NCBI RefSeq assembly: GCF_000305775.1
Contig: NC_018866.1
Span: 2,189,001-2,253,000, forward strand
DNA: 64,000 nucleotides
DNA from: Dehalobacter sp. DCA
Lineage (GTDB): Bacteria; Bacillota; Desulfitobacteriia; Desulfitobacteriales; Syntrophobotulaceae
Reading direction: 5' to 3'
The position numbers and the translations under genes are program-made. The notes under the pieces are model-generated. The model was given only the letters and a program-made list of their open reading frames with translations. It was not told the DNA's origin and did no database searches. Positions 35,718 through 45,752 of this stretch are shown one piece after another; the stretch's first letter is position 1, and each line of letters opens with the position of its first letter.

Positions 35718-37262
35718 TTAGTGCTCAAAATGCCTTCTTCCGGTATGGAGAATAATCATCCCAAGCCTGTTGGCTGTTTCAATCACTTCTTTGTCCCGGA
35801 TAGAACCACCGGGATGAACAATGGCTTCGATCCCATGGGAATGAGCCAGTTCGACCGTATCCGGGAATGGCAGGAAAGCATCCGAAGCCATATAGGCGCC
35901 CTGTGCTTTTTCTGCAGCCTGCTCAAGCGCGATTTTCGCCGAGCCGACTCTGTTCATCTGGCCGGCTCCAACACCGATGACCTGTCTCTTCGCCGAAATG
36001 ACGATCGCATTGGATTTGACATGCTTGCAGGCTTTCCAGGCAAACTCCAGTTCCGCCAGATCATCTTCGGTCGGCTTGGTTTCTGTAACGACTTCCCATT
36101 CGACAGGCGGTGTTGTTCCCTCATCCTCATCTTGAACCAGGAAACCGCCGTTTATCGTACGGATTTTCCAGCCCCGCGTCTTACAGCACGCTTCCCTGCC
36201 AACTGCGAACAAACGAAGGTTAACCTTTGCAGCCAAAATCTCCTTCGCCCGCGGGCTGAAATCTGGAGCAATGATCACTTCGTAGAATTTCTCTTTAATC
36301 GCTTCAGCTGTGACCTCATCTATCACGCGGTTAAGCGCAATAATTCCGCCGTACGCCGAGACCGGATCCGCTTCCAGCGCTCTTTGATAAGCTTCCAGCA
36401 GTGAGTTTCCAAGCGCAACACCACATGGATTGGTATGTTTAATGATCACACAGACTGTCTTGTCATATTCCATAGCGATTTTCCAGGCCGCGTCCATGTC
36501 CATCCAGTTATTATAGGACAGCTCCTTGCCCTGGAGCTGCTGGCCATAGGCAAGTGTCCCTTTTCCGGCCTCCGGGTCCGCATAAAAGGCCGCCTGCTGC
36601 CCGGGATTTTCTCCATAGCGAAGATCCTGCACCTTTGCCGCCACCAGACGGAGATGCTGGGGAAAAGAGGCTTTTGTATTGATTTGACCTTCCAGATATC
36701 CAGCAATCAGACGGTCATATTCCGCCGTATGCGCAAACGCTTCGGCTGCAAGTTCCTTCCGCAAGGCCAATGGGATTAGACCGTTCTCCCTGAGGCTCTC
36801 AATCACCCTGCCGTAGTTTTCCGGATTGACGATAATGGTTACTCTGTTGTGATTTTTCGCAGCTGAACGGACCATGGTCGGTCCGCCGATATCAATATTC
36901 TCGATCGCTTCTTCGAAGGTAACCCCTTCTTTGGCAATCGTTTCTCTGAAAGGGTAAAGATTTACACAAACCAAATCGATAAAATCAATTCCGTTTTCCG
37001 CGCACTGAGCCCGGTGTTTCTCAGTATCAATTGCGAGGATTCCGCCGTGAATCTTTGGATGCAGGGTTTTTACTCTGCCATCAAGAATTTCCGGAAACCC
37101 TGTAATTTCACTGACATAACGAACAGGAATATCCGCTTCTTTCAATGTCTTATACGTACCGCCTGTTGAAATCAGTTCAAAGCCCTCGGCAACAAGGCCT
37201 CCGGCAAATTCTACAATACCTGTTTTGTCTGAAACACTGATCACTGCTTTTTTCACCATCAT
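35718..37262 (-). CDS. purH: Bifunctional AICAR transformylase / IMP cyclohydrolase
   Basis: 514 residues carrying out the last two steps to IMP. The N-terminal cyclohydrolase (1-200) opens KKAVISVSDKTGIVEFA and contains GRVKTLHPKIHGGIL; the C-terminal transformylase has DLRYGENPGQQAAFY, IIKHTNPCGVALG, VSAYGGIIALNR and the catalytic SDAFLPFPD region. Preceded by a G-rich ribosome site. A 236-bp space with a perfect 11-bp inverted repeat separates it from purN. Confidence 0.96.
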   Translation of the reverse strand: MMVKKAVISVSDKTGIVEFAGGLVAEGFELISTGGTYKTLKEADIPVRYVSEITGFPEILDGRVKTLHPKIHGGILAIDTEKHRAQCAENGIDFIDLVCVNLYPFRETIAKEGVTFEEAIENIDIGGPTMVRSAAKNHNRVTIIVNPENYGRVIESLRENGLIPLALRKELAAEAFAHTAEYDRLIAGYLEGQINTKASFPQHLRLVAAKVQDLRYGENPGQQAAFYADPEAGKGTLAYGQQLQGKELSYNNWMDMDAAWKIAMEYDKTVCVIIKHTNPCGVALGNSLLEAYQRALEADPVSAYGGIIALNRVIDEVTAEAIKEKFYEVIIAPDFSPRAKEILAAKVNLRLFAVGREACCKTRGWKIRTINGGFLVQDEDEGTTPPVEWEVVTETKPTEDDLAELEFAWKACKHVKSNAIVISAKRQVIGVGAGQMNRVGSAKIALEQAAEKAQGAYMASDAFLPFPDTVELAHSHGIEAIVHPGGSIRDKEVIETANRLGMIILHTGRRHFEH

Positions 37263-37370
37263 GTCAACCCCCTATCATCATTCCTTGGAGATTTCCTCAG
37301 AACAATCCAAAATTATTCTTTGGAACAACCCCCGAATAATCCTTAAATACGCCGATACATTCGTGCCATC

Positions 37371-37484
37371 TCAACCCTAAATCTTATATATCCTGAGCGG
37401 CATATTTCTCGTAATACTGCATTGTCTTGCAGCTCCTTGCTTTACAAGAAATCTGCTCGCCATTTATGATAATTTTAGGGTTGA
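37371..37484. repeat. Inverted-repeat segment between purN and purH
   Basis: TCAACCCTAAA (37371-37381) and TTTAGGGTTGA (37474-37484) are perfect inverted copies bounding 114 bp inside the purine operon. The interior holds an open frame on the minus strand without a start codon. Not related to the dispersed repeat family. Could be a hairpin in the operon transcript or a small element remnant. Confidence 0.5.
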
Positions 37485-37498
37485 CAAGGTACTCGCGA

Positions 37499-38107
37499 TT
37501 ATGAGTCTCTGAGGACGATCACTCTTCTTCCCTCTCTTTTTATCTTCCCATTCGCAATCAGTCTGACTGCCTCTGGATATATCGTGTGCTCAACTTTCAG
37601 GATTCTTGCAGCTAGCTGGTCGGCGTCATCCTCAGCAAAAACCGGCACCGTCTCCTGCAGGATAATCGGTCCGGAATCCATTCCCTCGTCCACAAAATGC
37701 ACCGTGCAGCCGCTGACTTTAACACCATATTCCACTGCCTGTTTTTGGGGATGTAAGCCCGGAAAAGACGGCAGCAGCGAAGGATGGATGTTCAGAATCG
37801 GATATTCGGCCCTGCGGATAAAATCCGAGCTTAACACCTGCATGTAACCGGCCAGAATCAGCAGTTCCGTACCGATGACTTCAAGCCAGTTTAAGATATC
37901 CGTTTCCTGAGAGCTATTGTCTGCATAACTTTCCCTCGGAAAAGTCCGGACCTGAATACCGATTCTTTCTGCCCTAACCAGAGCCTCTGCGTCTATTTTA
38001 TTCGAACCTACGCCGACAAATTCTACAGGGAGCTGGCCATCCTGCCATTCGTCCAGCAAGGCTTGCAGGTTGCTGCCACGCCCTGAAGCGAGTACGGCTG
38101 CTTTCAT
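37499..38107 (-). CDS. purN: Phosphoribosylglycinamide formyltransferase (10-formyl-THF dependent)
   Basis: 202 residues. The start [19 protein letters not shown] is typical, and the catalytic Asn-His-Asp set appears in [14 protein letters not shown] and [14 protein letters not shown]. It formylates GAR to FGAR. Its ATG overlaps the purM stop by four bases (ATGA). Confidence 0.96.
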   Translation of the reverse strand: MKAAVLASGRGSNLQALLDEWQDGQLPVEFVGVGSNKIDAEALVRAERIGIQVRTFPRESYADNSSQETDILNWLEVIGTELLILAGYMQVLSSDFIRRAEYPILNIHPSLLPSFPGLHPQKQAVEYGVKVSGCTVHFVDEGMDSGPIILQETVPVFAEDDADQLAARILKVEHTIYPEAVRLIANGKIKREGRRVIVLRDS

Positions 38108-39120
38108 CGATAGCTCACTCCTTGACCGGAAATCACACTGCCTATCCTGATCGGCTCTTCGCCGTTTGCAGCCAGAATATCCATGGCCTGCTTTTCATCT
38201 TCAGGATGAATGATCAGAACAAACCCGATTCCCATATTAAACGTCCTTAACATCTCCTCATCTTCAACATTGCCAAGCTTCTGCATTAACTCAAATACCG
38301 GCGGAACTTGCCACGCGGAAGTGACGATCTCCGTTCCGAGTCCGGACGACAGAACCCTTGGAACATTTTCAGTCAGACCGCCGCCGGTAATATGTACCAT
38401 ACCCGGAACAGCAATCTTGTCCAGAAGCGCCAGTACTGACTTTACATAGATTCTGGTCGGGGTGATCAATACTTCCCCGAGCGATCTCCCGAGTTCCGGG
38501 AATACCTTGTCAAGGGGGTATTCCGCAAAAATCTTGCGGACCAGAGAAAAGCCGTTGCTGTGCAGTCCGCTGGACTTCAGTCCCAGAAGAATATCCCCTT
38601 CGCGGATGTCCGAGCCGTCAATCAACTTGTCCCTGTTCACCGCACCCACAGCGAAGCCGGCAATATCATATTCTTCTTCAACGTAGAAACCGGGCATCTC
38701 AGCAGTCTCTCCGCCAATCAGTGCACAGCCTGCCAGACGGCAGCCTTCGGCCACGCCGCCTACAATGGAAGCAATTCTTTCCGGAACCAGTTTCCCTACT
38801 GCAAGATAATCTAGAAAAAACAATGGCTCGGCGCCCTGGACCAGAACATCATTCACGCACATTGCAACAGCGTCCTGGCCGATGGTATCATGCTTATCCA
38901 ACTGAAAAGCCAGCCGCAATTTTGTTCCGACACCATCCGTACCGGAAACCAGCACGGGATCAGAATATTTTTGCAGATCCAGACTGAACAATCCGCCGAA
39001 TCCGCCGAGTCCCCCTAATACTCCGGGCCGCCAGGTTGCAGCTACCGCAGGCTTAATTTTCTCTACAGCATCATTTCCGGCCTGGATATCCACACCGGCA
39101 TCTTTATAGGTAATTCCCAT
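38104..39120 (-). CDS. purM: Phosphoribosylformylglycinamidine cyclo-ligase
   Basis: 338-residue AIR synthetase of the PurM/SelD/HypE fold: [62 protein letters not shown]. It forms the imidazole ring of AIR. ATG at 39120, 23 bp after purF. No purL/purS/purQ genes are in this run, so FGAM synthetase must be encoded elsewhere. Confidence 0.96.
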   Translation of the reverse strand: MGITYKDAGVDIQAGNDAVEKIKPAVAATWRPGVLGGLGGFGGLFSLDLQKYSDPVLVSGTDGVGTKLRLAFQLDKHDTIGQDAVAMCVNDVLVQGAEPLFFLDYLAVGKLVPERIASIVGGVAEGCRLAGCALIGGETAEMPGFYVEEEYDIAGFAVGAVNRDKLIDGSDIREGDILLGLKSSGLHSNGFSLVRKIFAEYPLDKVFPELGRSLGEVLITPTRIYVKSVLALLDKIAVPGMVHITGGGLTENVPRVLSSGLGTEIVTSAWQVPPVFELMQKLGNVEDEEMLRTFNMGIGFVLIIHPEDEKQAMDILAANGEEPIRIGSVISGQGVSYR

Positions 39121-39143
39121 GATTACTCCTCCTAACGGCTAGT

Positions 39144-40550
39144 TTAACACTCCATGTCTTCTTTGGAAAACTTCTTCGGAACAGTGGTCGGATACTCACC
39201 GTTAAAACAGGCCAGACAGACTGAATCACTACCCAAAGCCTTTTTCAGCCCTTCCTCCGACAGATAGTACAGGGTGTCCGCCCCGACAAACCTGCGAATT
39301 TCATCGATGTTCATTTGATTAGCAATTAATTTTTCCCTTTCGGCCGTATCGATGCCATAATAGCAGGAATACTTCACCGGAGGTGAGCTAATCAGAAGAT
39401 GAACCTCCTTGGCGCCGCATCCTTTGACCATTTCGACAAGCTTGGAGCTCGTTGTCCCCCTGACAATCGAATCATCGATCATCACAACCCTGCGTCCGCG
39501 GATGACCTGCTTGTTGGCATTCAGCTTAATCCGGACAGCAACTTCTCTTAACTCCTGCGTGGGCTGAATGAACGTCCGTCCAACATACCTGTTTTTGAGC
39601 AGCCCCTCCTCAAAAGGGATATCCAGCGTTTGGGCATAGCCCAGGGCGGCCGGCGTCCCGGAGTCCGGAACCGGAATAATCACATCAGCTTCAATCGGGC
39701 ATTCTTTCGCCAGCTGAACACCCATTTGCCTCCTGCTTTCCCAGACATTCAGATTATCCAGCGTACTGTCAGGCCGCGCGAAATAAATATATTCAAAAGA
39801 GCAGGGGGCAATCCGTTCCTGCGGCGTACCGAAACGGGTATGAAGCCCTGCTTCGTCGATCGTCACGACTTCTCCTGGTTTAACGTCCCTGACAAATTCC
39901 GCACCGATCGTATCGAGCGCACAGCTTTCCGAAGCGAAACAGTACCGCTCTCCCAGACGTCCGATGCACAAGGGCCTCAGGCCATGGGGATCTCTCGCCC
40001 CGACAATTTTGTCTTCAGCCATGATCAGCAGTGCATAGGCTCCCTTGATATCAATCATCGTTTTGATAATCGCATCTTCCAGGCTATGCCTGCGGTAACG
40101 CGCAATCATATTCAGAATGACTTCGCTGTCAATGGTTGTCTGAAAGACTGTTCCCTGACTGCCAAGCTCCTGTCTGATTTCTACGGCGTTCGTCAGATTT
40201 CCGTTATGCGCCAGCGCCATCATTCCGTTCTGAAAATGAACAACCAGCGGCTGTGCATTCGATAACAGGCTTGAACCCGTCGTTGAATACCGGACATGTC
40301 CAATCGCCATTTTCCCTTGCAGACCTGCGAGCAAATCAGGCGAGAATACCTCGGATACCAAGCCCATTCCTTTTTCTACAACGATTTTCCTTCCATCGGA
40401 AACAGCAATCCCCGCACTTTCCTGTCCCCTGTGCTGCAACGCATAAAGGCCATAATAAGTCAGACGGGCAATTTCCTTTTCAGGAGCAAAGATTCCGAAG
40501 AGACCACACTCCTCTTTGGGCTTGTCATCCCAGAGCAAATCCACAGTCAA
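39144..40550 (-). CDS. purF: Amidophosphoribosyltransferase
   Basis: 468 residues; first committed step of purine synthesis. The short propeptide MTVDLLWDDKPKEE precedes the nucleophile Cys15 (CGLFGIFAPEKE), matching the Bacillus type. The Ntn glutaminase domain has LQHRGQESAGIA and GHVRYSTTG; the phosphoribosyltransferase PRPP loop is VVMIDDSIVRGTTS. Cysteines at VKYSCYYGID and SVCLACFNGEYP are those that bind the [4Fe-4S] cluster in the oxygen-labile B. subtilis enzyme. Confidence 0.96.
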   Translation of the reverse strand: MTVDLLWDDKPKEECGLFGIFAPEKEIARLTYYGLYALQHRGQESAGIAVSDGRKIVVEKGMGLVSEVFSPDLLAGLQGKMAIGHVRYSTTGSSLLSNAQPLVVHFQNGMMALAHNGNLTNAVEIRQELGSQGTVFQTTIDSEVILNMIARYRRHSLEDAIIKTMIDIKGAYALLIMAEDKIVGARDPHGLRPLCIGRLGERYCFASESCALDTIGAEFVRDVKPGEVVTIDEAGLHTRFGTPQERIAPCSFEYIYFARPDSTLDNLNVWESRRQMGVQLAKECPIEADVIIPVPDSGTPAALGYAQTLDIPFEEGLLKNRYVGRTFIQPTQELREVAVRIKLNANKQVIRGRRVVMIDDSIVRGTTSSKLVEMVKGCGAKEVHLLISSPPVKYSCYYGIDTAEREKLIANQMNIDEIRRFVGADTLYYLSEEGLKKALGSDSVCLACFNGEYPTTVPKKFSKEDMEC

Positions 40551-40630
40551 GAACTCCTTTCAACTACTGTCATATGCTGTCTCTGTCCTCTAGCAGTTAT
40601 GTTTCCAGCATCGTATTTTTAGCAATCGCT

Positions 40631-41350
40631 TTAAGCATTTTCTACAGCGTCCTTCAGACGGGTATAGACTTCGGCATACGCTTCTTCAATCTTGCCAAGA
40701 TCCCGACGGAAACGGTCCTTGTCCAGCTTTTCTCCGGTATCTTTGTCCCAAAAGCGGCAAGTGTCCGGAGAAATCTCATCTCCGAGCATGACTTTGCCGT
40801 CAATCAGACCAAACTCCAGCTTATAGTCAACCAGGTCAATCCCGGCCTTGGCAACAATTTTGGTCATGAGCTCATTGACCTTCAAAGCAATTTCCTTCAT
40901 TTTGTTGATTTGTTCGATCGTTGCCCATCCCATTGCAAGCGCATGGGTTTCATTGACCATCGGATCACCGAGCGCGTCATCCTTATAATAAAGCTCAAGC
41001 ACAGGCGAAGCCAGAGAATAGCCCTCTTCTTTGCCCACCTTCTTTACGAGACTACCGGCTACAATATTGCGGACAACGATTTCCAACGGAACCATCTGCA
41101 GGCGCCGGACAATTTGTTCCCTGTCACTTAAAAGCTCAACAAAATGCGTATCCACGCCATTTTTTTGAAGATAGGAAAACATCATCGCGGACATCTTGTT
41201 GTTGATAATCCCTTTGTCAACAATGGTACCCTTTTTTATCCCGTTAAAGGCAGTTGCATCATCTTTGTACTCGACCCAGAAAACATTTTTGTCATCCGTA
41301 TCATAGATTTTTTTGGCTTTGCCTTCATAAAGCATTGCGAGCTTTTCCAT
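40631..41350 (-). CDS. purC: Phosphoribosylaminoimidazole-succinocarboxamide synthase
   Basis: 239-residue SAICAR synthetase: [16 protein letters not shown] at the N-terminus, [30 protein letters not shown], and [33 protein letters not shown]-dependent ligation of aspartate to CAIR. ATG at 41350 follows GGAGGGT. Part of the purE-B-C-F-M-N-H-D run. Confidence 0.96.
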   Translation of the reverse strand: MEKLAMLYEGKAKKIYDTDDKNVFWVEYKDDATAFNGIKKGTIVDKGIINNKMSAMMFSYLQKNGVDTHFVELLSDREQIVRRLQMVPLEIVVRNIVAGSLVKKVGKEEGYSLASPVLELYYKDDALGDPMVNETHALAMGWATIEQINKMKEIALKVNELMTKIVAKAGIDLVDYKLEFGLIDGKVMLGDEISPDTCRFWDKDTGEKLDKDRFRRDLGKIEEAYAEVYTRLKDAVENA

Positions 41351-41488
41351 ATCATAACCCTCCAGTAATAATGTCTAAATTTACATCCATATTCAATTTT
41401 CATCGTTTAATAAACCGTTCGAGTTTAAGGCTGCTTATAACAATGTGATTTAAATAGGTAATTTTCAAAAAGTTGATTTTATGTTTAT

Positions 41489-42787
41489 TTATTTCAGTAG
41501 GCCGACTCTGCGGAAAATATAGTCAATGTTTTTCGTATGATACTCATAATCAAACAGCGCATCAACTTCTTCTTTGGTTAGAAACTGCATGATCTCAGCA
41601 TCCTGAAGCACATAATCCTTAAACGGCACTTTGGTATCCCAGGCTCTCATTGCATTTTTCTGTACCAGCGCGTAGGATGCTTCCCTGCTCATGCCCTTAT
41701 CGACCAGCGACAGCATAACCCTTTGGGAGAAGATCAGACCATAGACCTTTTCAATATTTGTCATCATCTGTTCCGGGGACACTCTTAATCCTTCCAAAGT
41801 CTGAATCATCTTATGCAGCATATAATCCAGCGCAATGGTGCTGTCAGGAAGGATCACGCGTTCAGCTGAGGAATGGGATATATCTCTTTCATGCCAGAGT
41901 GCGACATTTTCAAAAGCGACCTGGGCATTCCCGCGGATTAGGCGGGCCATTCCGCAAATTCTTTCCGAAATAACCGGATTTTTCTTATGCGGCATCGCTG
42001 AAGAGCCTTTTTGTCCCTTACCAAAAGGTTCTTCGACCTCATGGACGTCCGTCCGCTGCAGATTACGAATTTCCGTAGCAATCTTATCAAGTGAAGAAGC
42101 GATTCCGGCCAACACGCCTACATAGAATGCATGCCTGTCCCGCTGGATAATCTGGGTTGACACTGGAGCCGGCTTTAAGCCCAGGCTCTCACAGACCCAT
42201 TCTTCCACGGCAGGATCAACGTTCGCAAACGTGCCGACTGCACCCGAAATCTGGCCTACCCGAATCTCTTCGCGCGCATATTTCAGCCGCTCCCTCTGCC
42301 GTTTCATTTCGTCATACCAGAGTGCGAATTTCAGGCCGAATGTGATTGGTTCGGCATGAATCCCGTGCGATCTTCCCATTTGCAGCGTATCTTTGTATTC
42401 GAGGGCTTTTCTGCCCAAAACATCAATCAGCTTATCCATCTTCTCGAGCAGGATATCGGAAGCCTCAACCAGCTGCAGCGAGAGCGATGTATCCAGTACA
42501 TCGGAAGAGGTCAGTCCGAGATGGATATATTTGGCTTCATCGCCGACGTTCTCAGCGACATTGGTCAAAAAGGCCAATACGTCATGCTGGGTGACTTCTT
42601 CAATTTCCTTGACCCTGTCCCAGGAAAAAGCGGCCTTCTGACGGATTACTTCGACAGCCTCTTGCGGGATCTTTCCTTTTTTCGCCCATCCTTCGCAGGC
42701 TGCAATTTCTATCTTCAGCCAGAGCGTTAGACGGTATTCATCTTGCCATAGTCTCCCCATAGCGGGAAGCGTGTACCTTTCTATCAC
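41489..42787 (-). CDS. purB: Adenylosuccinate lyase
   Basis: 432 residues of the fumarase/aspartase superfamily. Visible motifs are LTSSDVLDTSLSLQL, GRSHGIHAEPITFGLKFA (catalytic His) and the signature GSSAMPHKKNP with its mobile-loop Ser. It acts twice, on SAICAR and adenylosuccinate. Lies between purE (27 bp) and purC. Confidence 0.96.
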   Translation of the reverse strand: MIERYTLPAMGRLWQDEYRLTLWLKIEIAACEGWAKKGKIPQEAVEVIRQKAAFSWDRVKEIEEVTQHDVLAFLTNVAENVGDEAKYIHLGLTSSDVLDTSLSLQLVEASDILLEKMDKLIDVLGRKALEYKDTLQMGRSHGIHAEPITFGLKFALWYDEMKRQRERLKYAREEIRVGQISGAVGTFANVDPAVEEWVCESLGLKPAPVSTQIIQRDRHAFYVGVLAGIASSLDKIATEIRNLQRTDVHEVEEPFGKGQKGSSAMPHKKNPVISERICGMARLIRGNAQVAFENVALWHERDISHSSAERVILPDSTIALDYMLHKMIQTLEGLRVSPEQMMTNIEKVYGLIFSQRVMLSLVDKGMSREASYALVQKNAMRAWDTKVPFKDYVLQDAEIMQFLTKEEVDALFDYEYHTKNIDYIFRRVGLLK

Positions 42788-42814
42788 AGAAATTCTCCTT
42801 TATTTAAATATTTT

Positions 42815-43309
42815 CTAAGCTTTCAGTTTATCCTGAAGCGCACTGTCCTTGGCTTCAACATCTGCCGCCATTTTTTGTCTAAAAGCTTTCAGCTGGTTCT
42901 GCAGTTCCAGATCAGCGATCGCCAGCATTTCTACAGCCAAGAGCGCTGCGTTGCGGGCACCGTTGATCCCAACCGTGGCGACCGGGATACCGGGAGGCAT
43001 TTGCACAATTGCATAAAGCGCATCTACACCCTCCAAAGCACCACTCTTGATCGGGACACCAATAACAGGGCGCGTCGTGGCTCCGGCGATCACGCCTGGA
43101 AGATGCGCAGCCATACCGGCTCCGGCGATGATCACTTTTCCTCCCTGTTTCTCAAAACTTTCCACCCATTCCACGGTTCTTTTCAGCGTGCGGTGAGCAG
43201 AAGATATTTTCATTTCAAAGGGTACTGAGAATTGCTGCAGGATTTTTGCTGCTTCTTCCATGATGGAAAAATCAGAATCGCTACCCATGATTACACCAAC
43301 AGAGATCAT
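42815..43309 (-). CDS. purE: N5-carboxyaminoimidazole ribonucleotide mutase
   Basis: 164-residue class I PurE: MGSDSDFSIMEEAAKILQ, ISSAHRTLKRTVEWV and AGAGMAAHLPGVIAGATTRPVIGVP. No purK follows, which suggests either a CO2-dependent (class II-like) reaction or purK elsewhere. First gene of the purine operon, behind a strong promoter and PurR-type boxes. Confidence 0.95.
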   Translation of the reverse strand: MISVGVIMGSDSDFSIMEEAAKILQQFSVPFEMKISSAHRTLKRTVEWVESFEKQGGKVIIAGAGMAAHLPGVIAGATTRPVIGVPIKSGALEGVDALYAIVQMPPGIPVATVGINGARNAALLAVEMLAIADLELQNQLKAFRQKMAADVEAKDSALQDKLKA

Positions 43310-43398
43310 TCGTTCATTTCCTCCTTTAAATGCTTTTTCTTATTTGTGAGCAGAAATAATCAAATTCAACCATATTATCTGCAATAAATTCTAAACAT

Positions 43399-43427
43399 AT
43401 TTTACCCGACAACAAATACAGGGTCAA
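43399..43427 (-). promoter_or_regulatory. Purine operon promoter
   Basis: On the minus strand TTGACC (43422-43427), 17 bases, TAAAAT (43399-43404). Predicted start near 43392 gives a leader of about 80 nt, with no recognisable riboswitch. Confidence 0.75.
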
Positions 43428-43434
43428 TCAGAAT

Positions 43435-43470
43435 CCGAACATTATTTTGTTTTTTTGTTCTAATGTTCGG
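43435..43470. promoter_or_regulatory. Paired PurBox operator (PurR-type)
   Basis: CCGAACATTA (43435-43444) and its inverse TAATGTTCGG (43461-43470) are separated by 16 bases. This matches the B. subtilis PurR arrangement of two inverted CCGAACAWT boxes. They lie just upstream of the -35, so purine/PRPP-responsive repression is the likely control. No purR gene is in the window. Confidence 0.82.
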
Positions 43471-43488
43471 AATATGACCAATAATAAG

Positions 43489-43521
43489 GAGACCTCCCAC
43501 AGCAATGCTACGAAAGGTCTC
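43489..43521 (-). terminator. Possible terminator of the HD-GYP gene
   Basis: GAGACCT (43489-43495) pairs with AGGTCTC (43515-43521) around a 19-base loop. On the minus strand it is followed by CTTATTATT rather than a full U run, so strength is doubtful. Confidence 0.4.
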
Positions 43522-43602
43522 TTATCGGTTCATACATTTAGGCCTTGGATATCCATATTCTTGCCGCCTTCGTTCCAATTTTCGTAGAGGAATAATACTT
43601 CA

Positions 43603-44670
43603 TCAATGATCCACAATGGTGGTGATCATCGTAGATAAATGCTTGGATAAATCCAGGTCGTCCGGATTGTCCAGGGCCTGATCACCTTGAGTGATTACCC
43701 TGACCACCGGTCTTGTTGGCAAAATAGGGTTTTGTTTGATAACAACACCGCGCAAACCATTACTAAGCTCTATACCTGTTCCTGTCGGATACGGCGCCAC
43801 AGACTGAGCAAAAATGCGAACAATTTCAGGGTCAAACTGCAGCCCTGAATGAACAATGATATATTCGTATGCCAGATAAGGTGGCATTGCATCGCGATAA
43901 GGGCGCTTGCTGGTCAAGGCCTCATACACGTCGGCGACAGAGGCGATCCTAGCGTATTCATGAATTTCATTCTCTCTTAGTTCCCTGGGGTAGCCCCCGC
44001 CCTTCCATTTCTCATGATGCTGCAGCGCAACATGGGCAGACAGGATGCTGAAATCACGATTGCCGCGGATATATTCATAACCATGCAACGGATGGGTCTT
44101 AATCTGCTCAAATTCTTCTTTTTCCAATTTGCCTTTTTTGTTTAGAATTTCTTTCGATATTTTTGTTTTTCCGATGTCATGCATCAGAACTCCCATCCCG
44201 AGCTCCAAAAGCTGGTTTTGGGTAAAACCTTTGCCGATTCCGAGCATCAAAGCCAGGACTGTGGTGTTGATCGAATGATGATACGTATATTCGTCGTAGC
44301 CGTTAATATCAGTCAGATTACTAAGGATATCAAAACTGTGCAACAAATCCTGAACTAGATTTAGAACCGCAAAACGGACTGAATCCGCATCTATCTCTGC
44401 CTCCGGATGTTTCTCCAGTTCATCGGTAACTCCCCGAACCGCATTATATGCAATCTCTTTGGTCTTGTCCATAATGGCATAACCGATTTCAACATCTTGA
44501 AACCGTTCGTCTTGAATGAATACCATATCGTAGCCGATATCTTTAAGCTTTGCTAAATAGTTCTTATTGAGCTCGACTCCTTTACCGAGAAGTATCCTGC
44601 CGTAGGAGTTTCTTATCGGTCTGGCCAGCACAGATCCTTCCTGAACGTATTTGATATTGACTAACCTCAT
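43603..44670 (-). CDS. HD-GYP domain protein (cyclic di-GMP phosphodiesterase family)
   Basis: 355 residues. The HD-GYP domain lies at about 120-310: YTYHHSINTTVLALMLG, GVLMHDIGKTKI (HD pair), HPLHGYEYI and ALQHHEKWKGGGYPREL; the GYP triplet appears as GYP in GGGYPREL. The N-terminal 100 residues show no known sensor motif and the C-terminus carries a small beta-rich tail (LSNGLRGVVIKQNP). Probably hydrolyses cyclic di-GMP or related dinucleotides. Single-gene unit with a TATAAT -10 on the minus strand at 44715-44720. Confidence 0.9.
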   Translation of the reverse strand: MRLVNIKYVQEGSVLARPIRNSYGRILLGKGVELNKNYLAKLKDIGYDMVFIQDERFQDVEIGYAIMDKTKEIAYNAVRGVTDELEKHPEAEIDADSVRFAVLNLVQDLLHSFDILSNLTDINGYDEYTYHHSINTTVLALMLGIGKGFTQNQLLELGMGVLMHDIGKTKISKEILNKKGKLEKEEFEQIKTHPLHGYEYIRGNRDFSILSAHVALQHHEKWKGGGYPRELRENEIHEYARIASVADVYEALTSKRPYRDAMPPYLAYEYIIVHSGLQFDPEIVRIFAQSVAPYPTGTGIELSNGLRGVVIKQNPILPTRPVVRVITQGDQALDNPDDLDLSKHLSTMITTIVDH

Positions 44671-44896
44671 GTGAACTCCTTGTTATCAAGATTAAAGGTA
44701 CTTTGACTGGTGTAATTATACCATTAAAATGCCATAATTTATATTGCATTTAAGCGGTTTATAGCGATTTTTATCATTTTTTAAAGAAATATAAGACACT
44801 GATGTCCTCAGACTCTTCTGATCTGAATTGTTCTTTAATTGTTGCGTCCCCTCCGGAAGTAGTATCGGCACTTGCCGAAGAAATGCCTATACCTAG

Positions 44897-44943
44897 AAAA
44901 AAGCTACTGCAGACGCCGGATCTTTGTCTGTAGCAGCTTTTTT
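44897..44943. terminator. Terminator after the ABC permease gene
   Basis: AAAAAAGCTACTGCAGAC (44897-44914) pairs with GTCTGTAGCAGCTTTTTT (44926-44943), two wobble positions. Long A and T runs make it effective on both strands. Confidence 0.85.
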
Positions 44944-44966
44944 CGTTATTCAGATATTTCTTCTGA

Positions 44967-45752
44967 TCACATATCCATTTTATTCTCAAGCAAATAGGCG
45001 GAGACACAGAAGAAAACGGCACCCAGCATCACCTGAATCAAAATTTGAATCAAAAGAAACGTATAGCTTGGCACCCCTGGACTGATCATCGAATTGGCAC
45101 TAAAGATATCCGTTGTCAGCGTATTTGTTATGGCACTGTCAGCCCAGGCTAACAGCATAAAGATGATGAAGCTGATCAAACCGCCGAATTTTTTCTCAGC
45201 AAGGATACTCTTGCGAATGGATATTGCGGCATAGATCATTAAAAACAAGCCCACAATCGATACAAACATCATCAACAGACTCACTGTAAAATAGGAAATC
45301 AAATTAACCCCTTCCAGATGAACCTGATTGACAATCATTGAAAACAGATCACTTCCGACCAAAGCCCGGAGAGGTTCCCCGTAAAATCCCACAAAATTGA
45401 CCGCAAGCAGCAGCAAGTAGACCAGCAGAAACAGCAATCCTTCCAATATTGCAGTAATGACCTTGCTCCCAAGGATCTTGTAGCCACTGTTCGGCGTCAG
45501 CATAAACATATACCCCGTCTTATGGTCAAGATCGCGGCTGTACATCATTGTTACATCGATGATATATAGGATAAAAAAGACGCCGAGTATTCCCGTAAAG
45601 AATGCCCCCAGAGCAATCATTTGCTCATCAGGAGTATGCGTGCCAATTTGTAGTTTGATCAAAATAACCGCATTCAGGATCAGGACGATGGCCATAAAAA
45701 TGCCCAGGCCCCTCCATTTTCGGATAAATTCATATTTTATCAGATTAGCCAT
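44967..45752 (-). CDS. ABC transporter permease (ABC-2 type)
   Basis: 261-residue membrane protein with six predicted helices: FMAIVLILNAVILIKL, LGAFFTGILGVFFILYIIDV, a third starting at ITAILEGLLFLLVYLLLL, further ones near LISYFTVSLLMMFVSIVGLF and SFIIFMLLAWADSAI, and a last near FLLIQILIQVMLGAVFF. ATG at 45752 follows AAGGAGG and overlaps the ATPase stop by eight bases. With the ATPase it forms a YtrA-controlled exporter; substrate unknown, drug or envelope stress roles are typical of this operon type. Confidence 0.85.
   Translation of the reverse strand: MANLIKYEFIRKWRGLGIFMAIVLILNAVILIKLQIGTHTPDEQMIALGAFFTGILGVFFILYIIDVTMMYSRDLDHKTGYMFMLTPNSGYKILGSKVITAILEGLLFLLVYLLLLAVNFVGFYGEPLRALVGSDLFSMIVNQVHLEGVNLISYFTVSLLMMFVSIVGLFLMIYAAISIRKSILAEKKFGGLISFIIFMLLAWADSAITNTLTTDIFSANSMISPGVPSYTFLLIQILIQVMLGAVFFCVSAYLLENKMDM

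Noticed and set aside
43310-43398. Purine riboswitch in the purE leader
   Set aside because: The leader is only about 80 nt and lacks the conserved three-way junction; the PurBox pair explains the control.
44774-45022. 82-codon minus-strand frame after the ABC permease
   Set aside because: It overlaps the permease 3' end and spans the strong terminator hairpin at 44897-44943; composition does not look like a protein.
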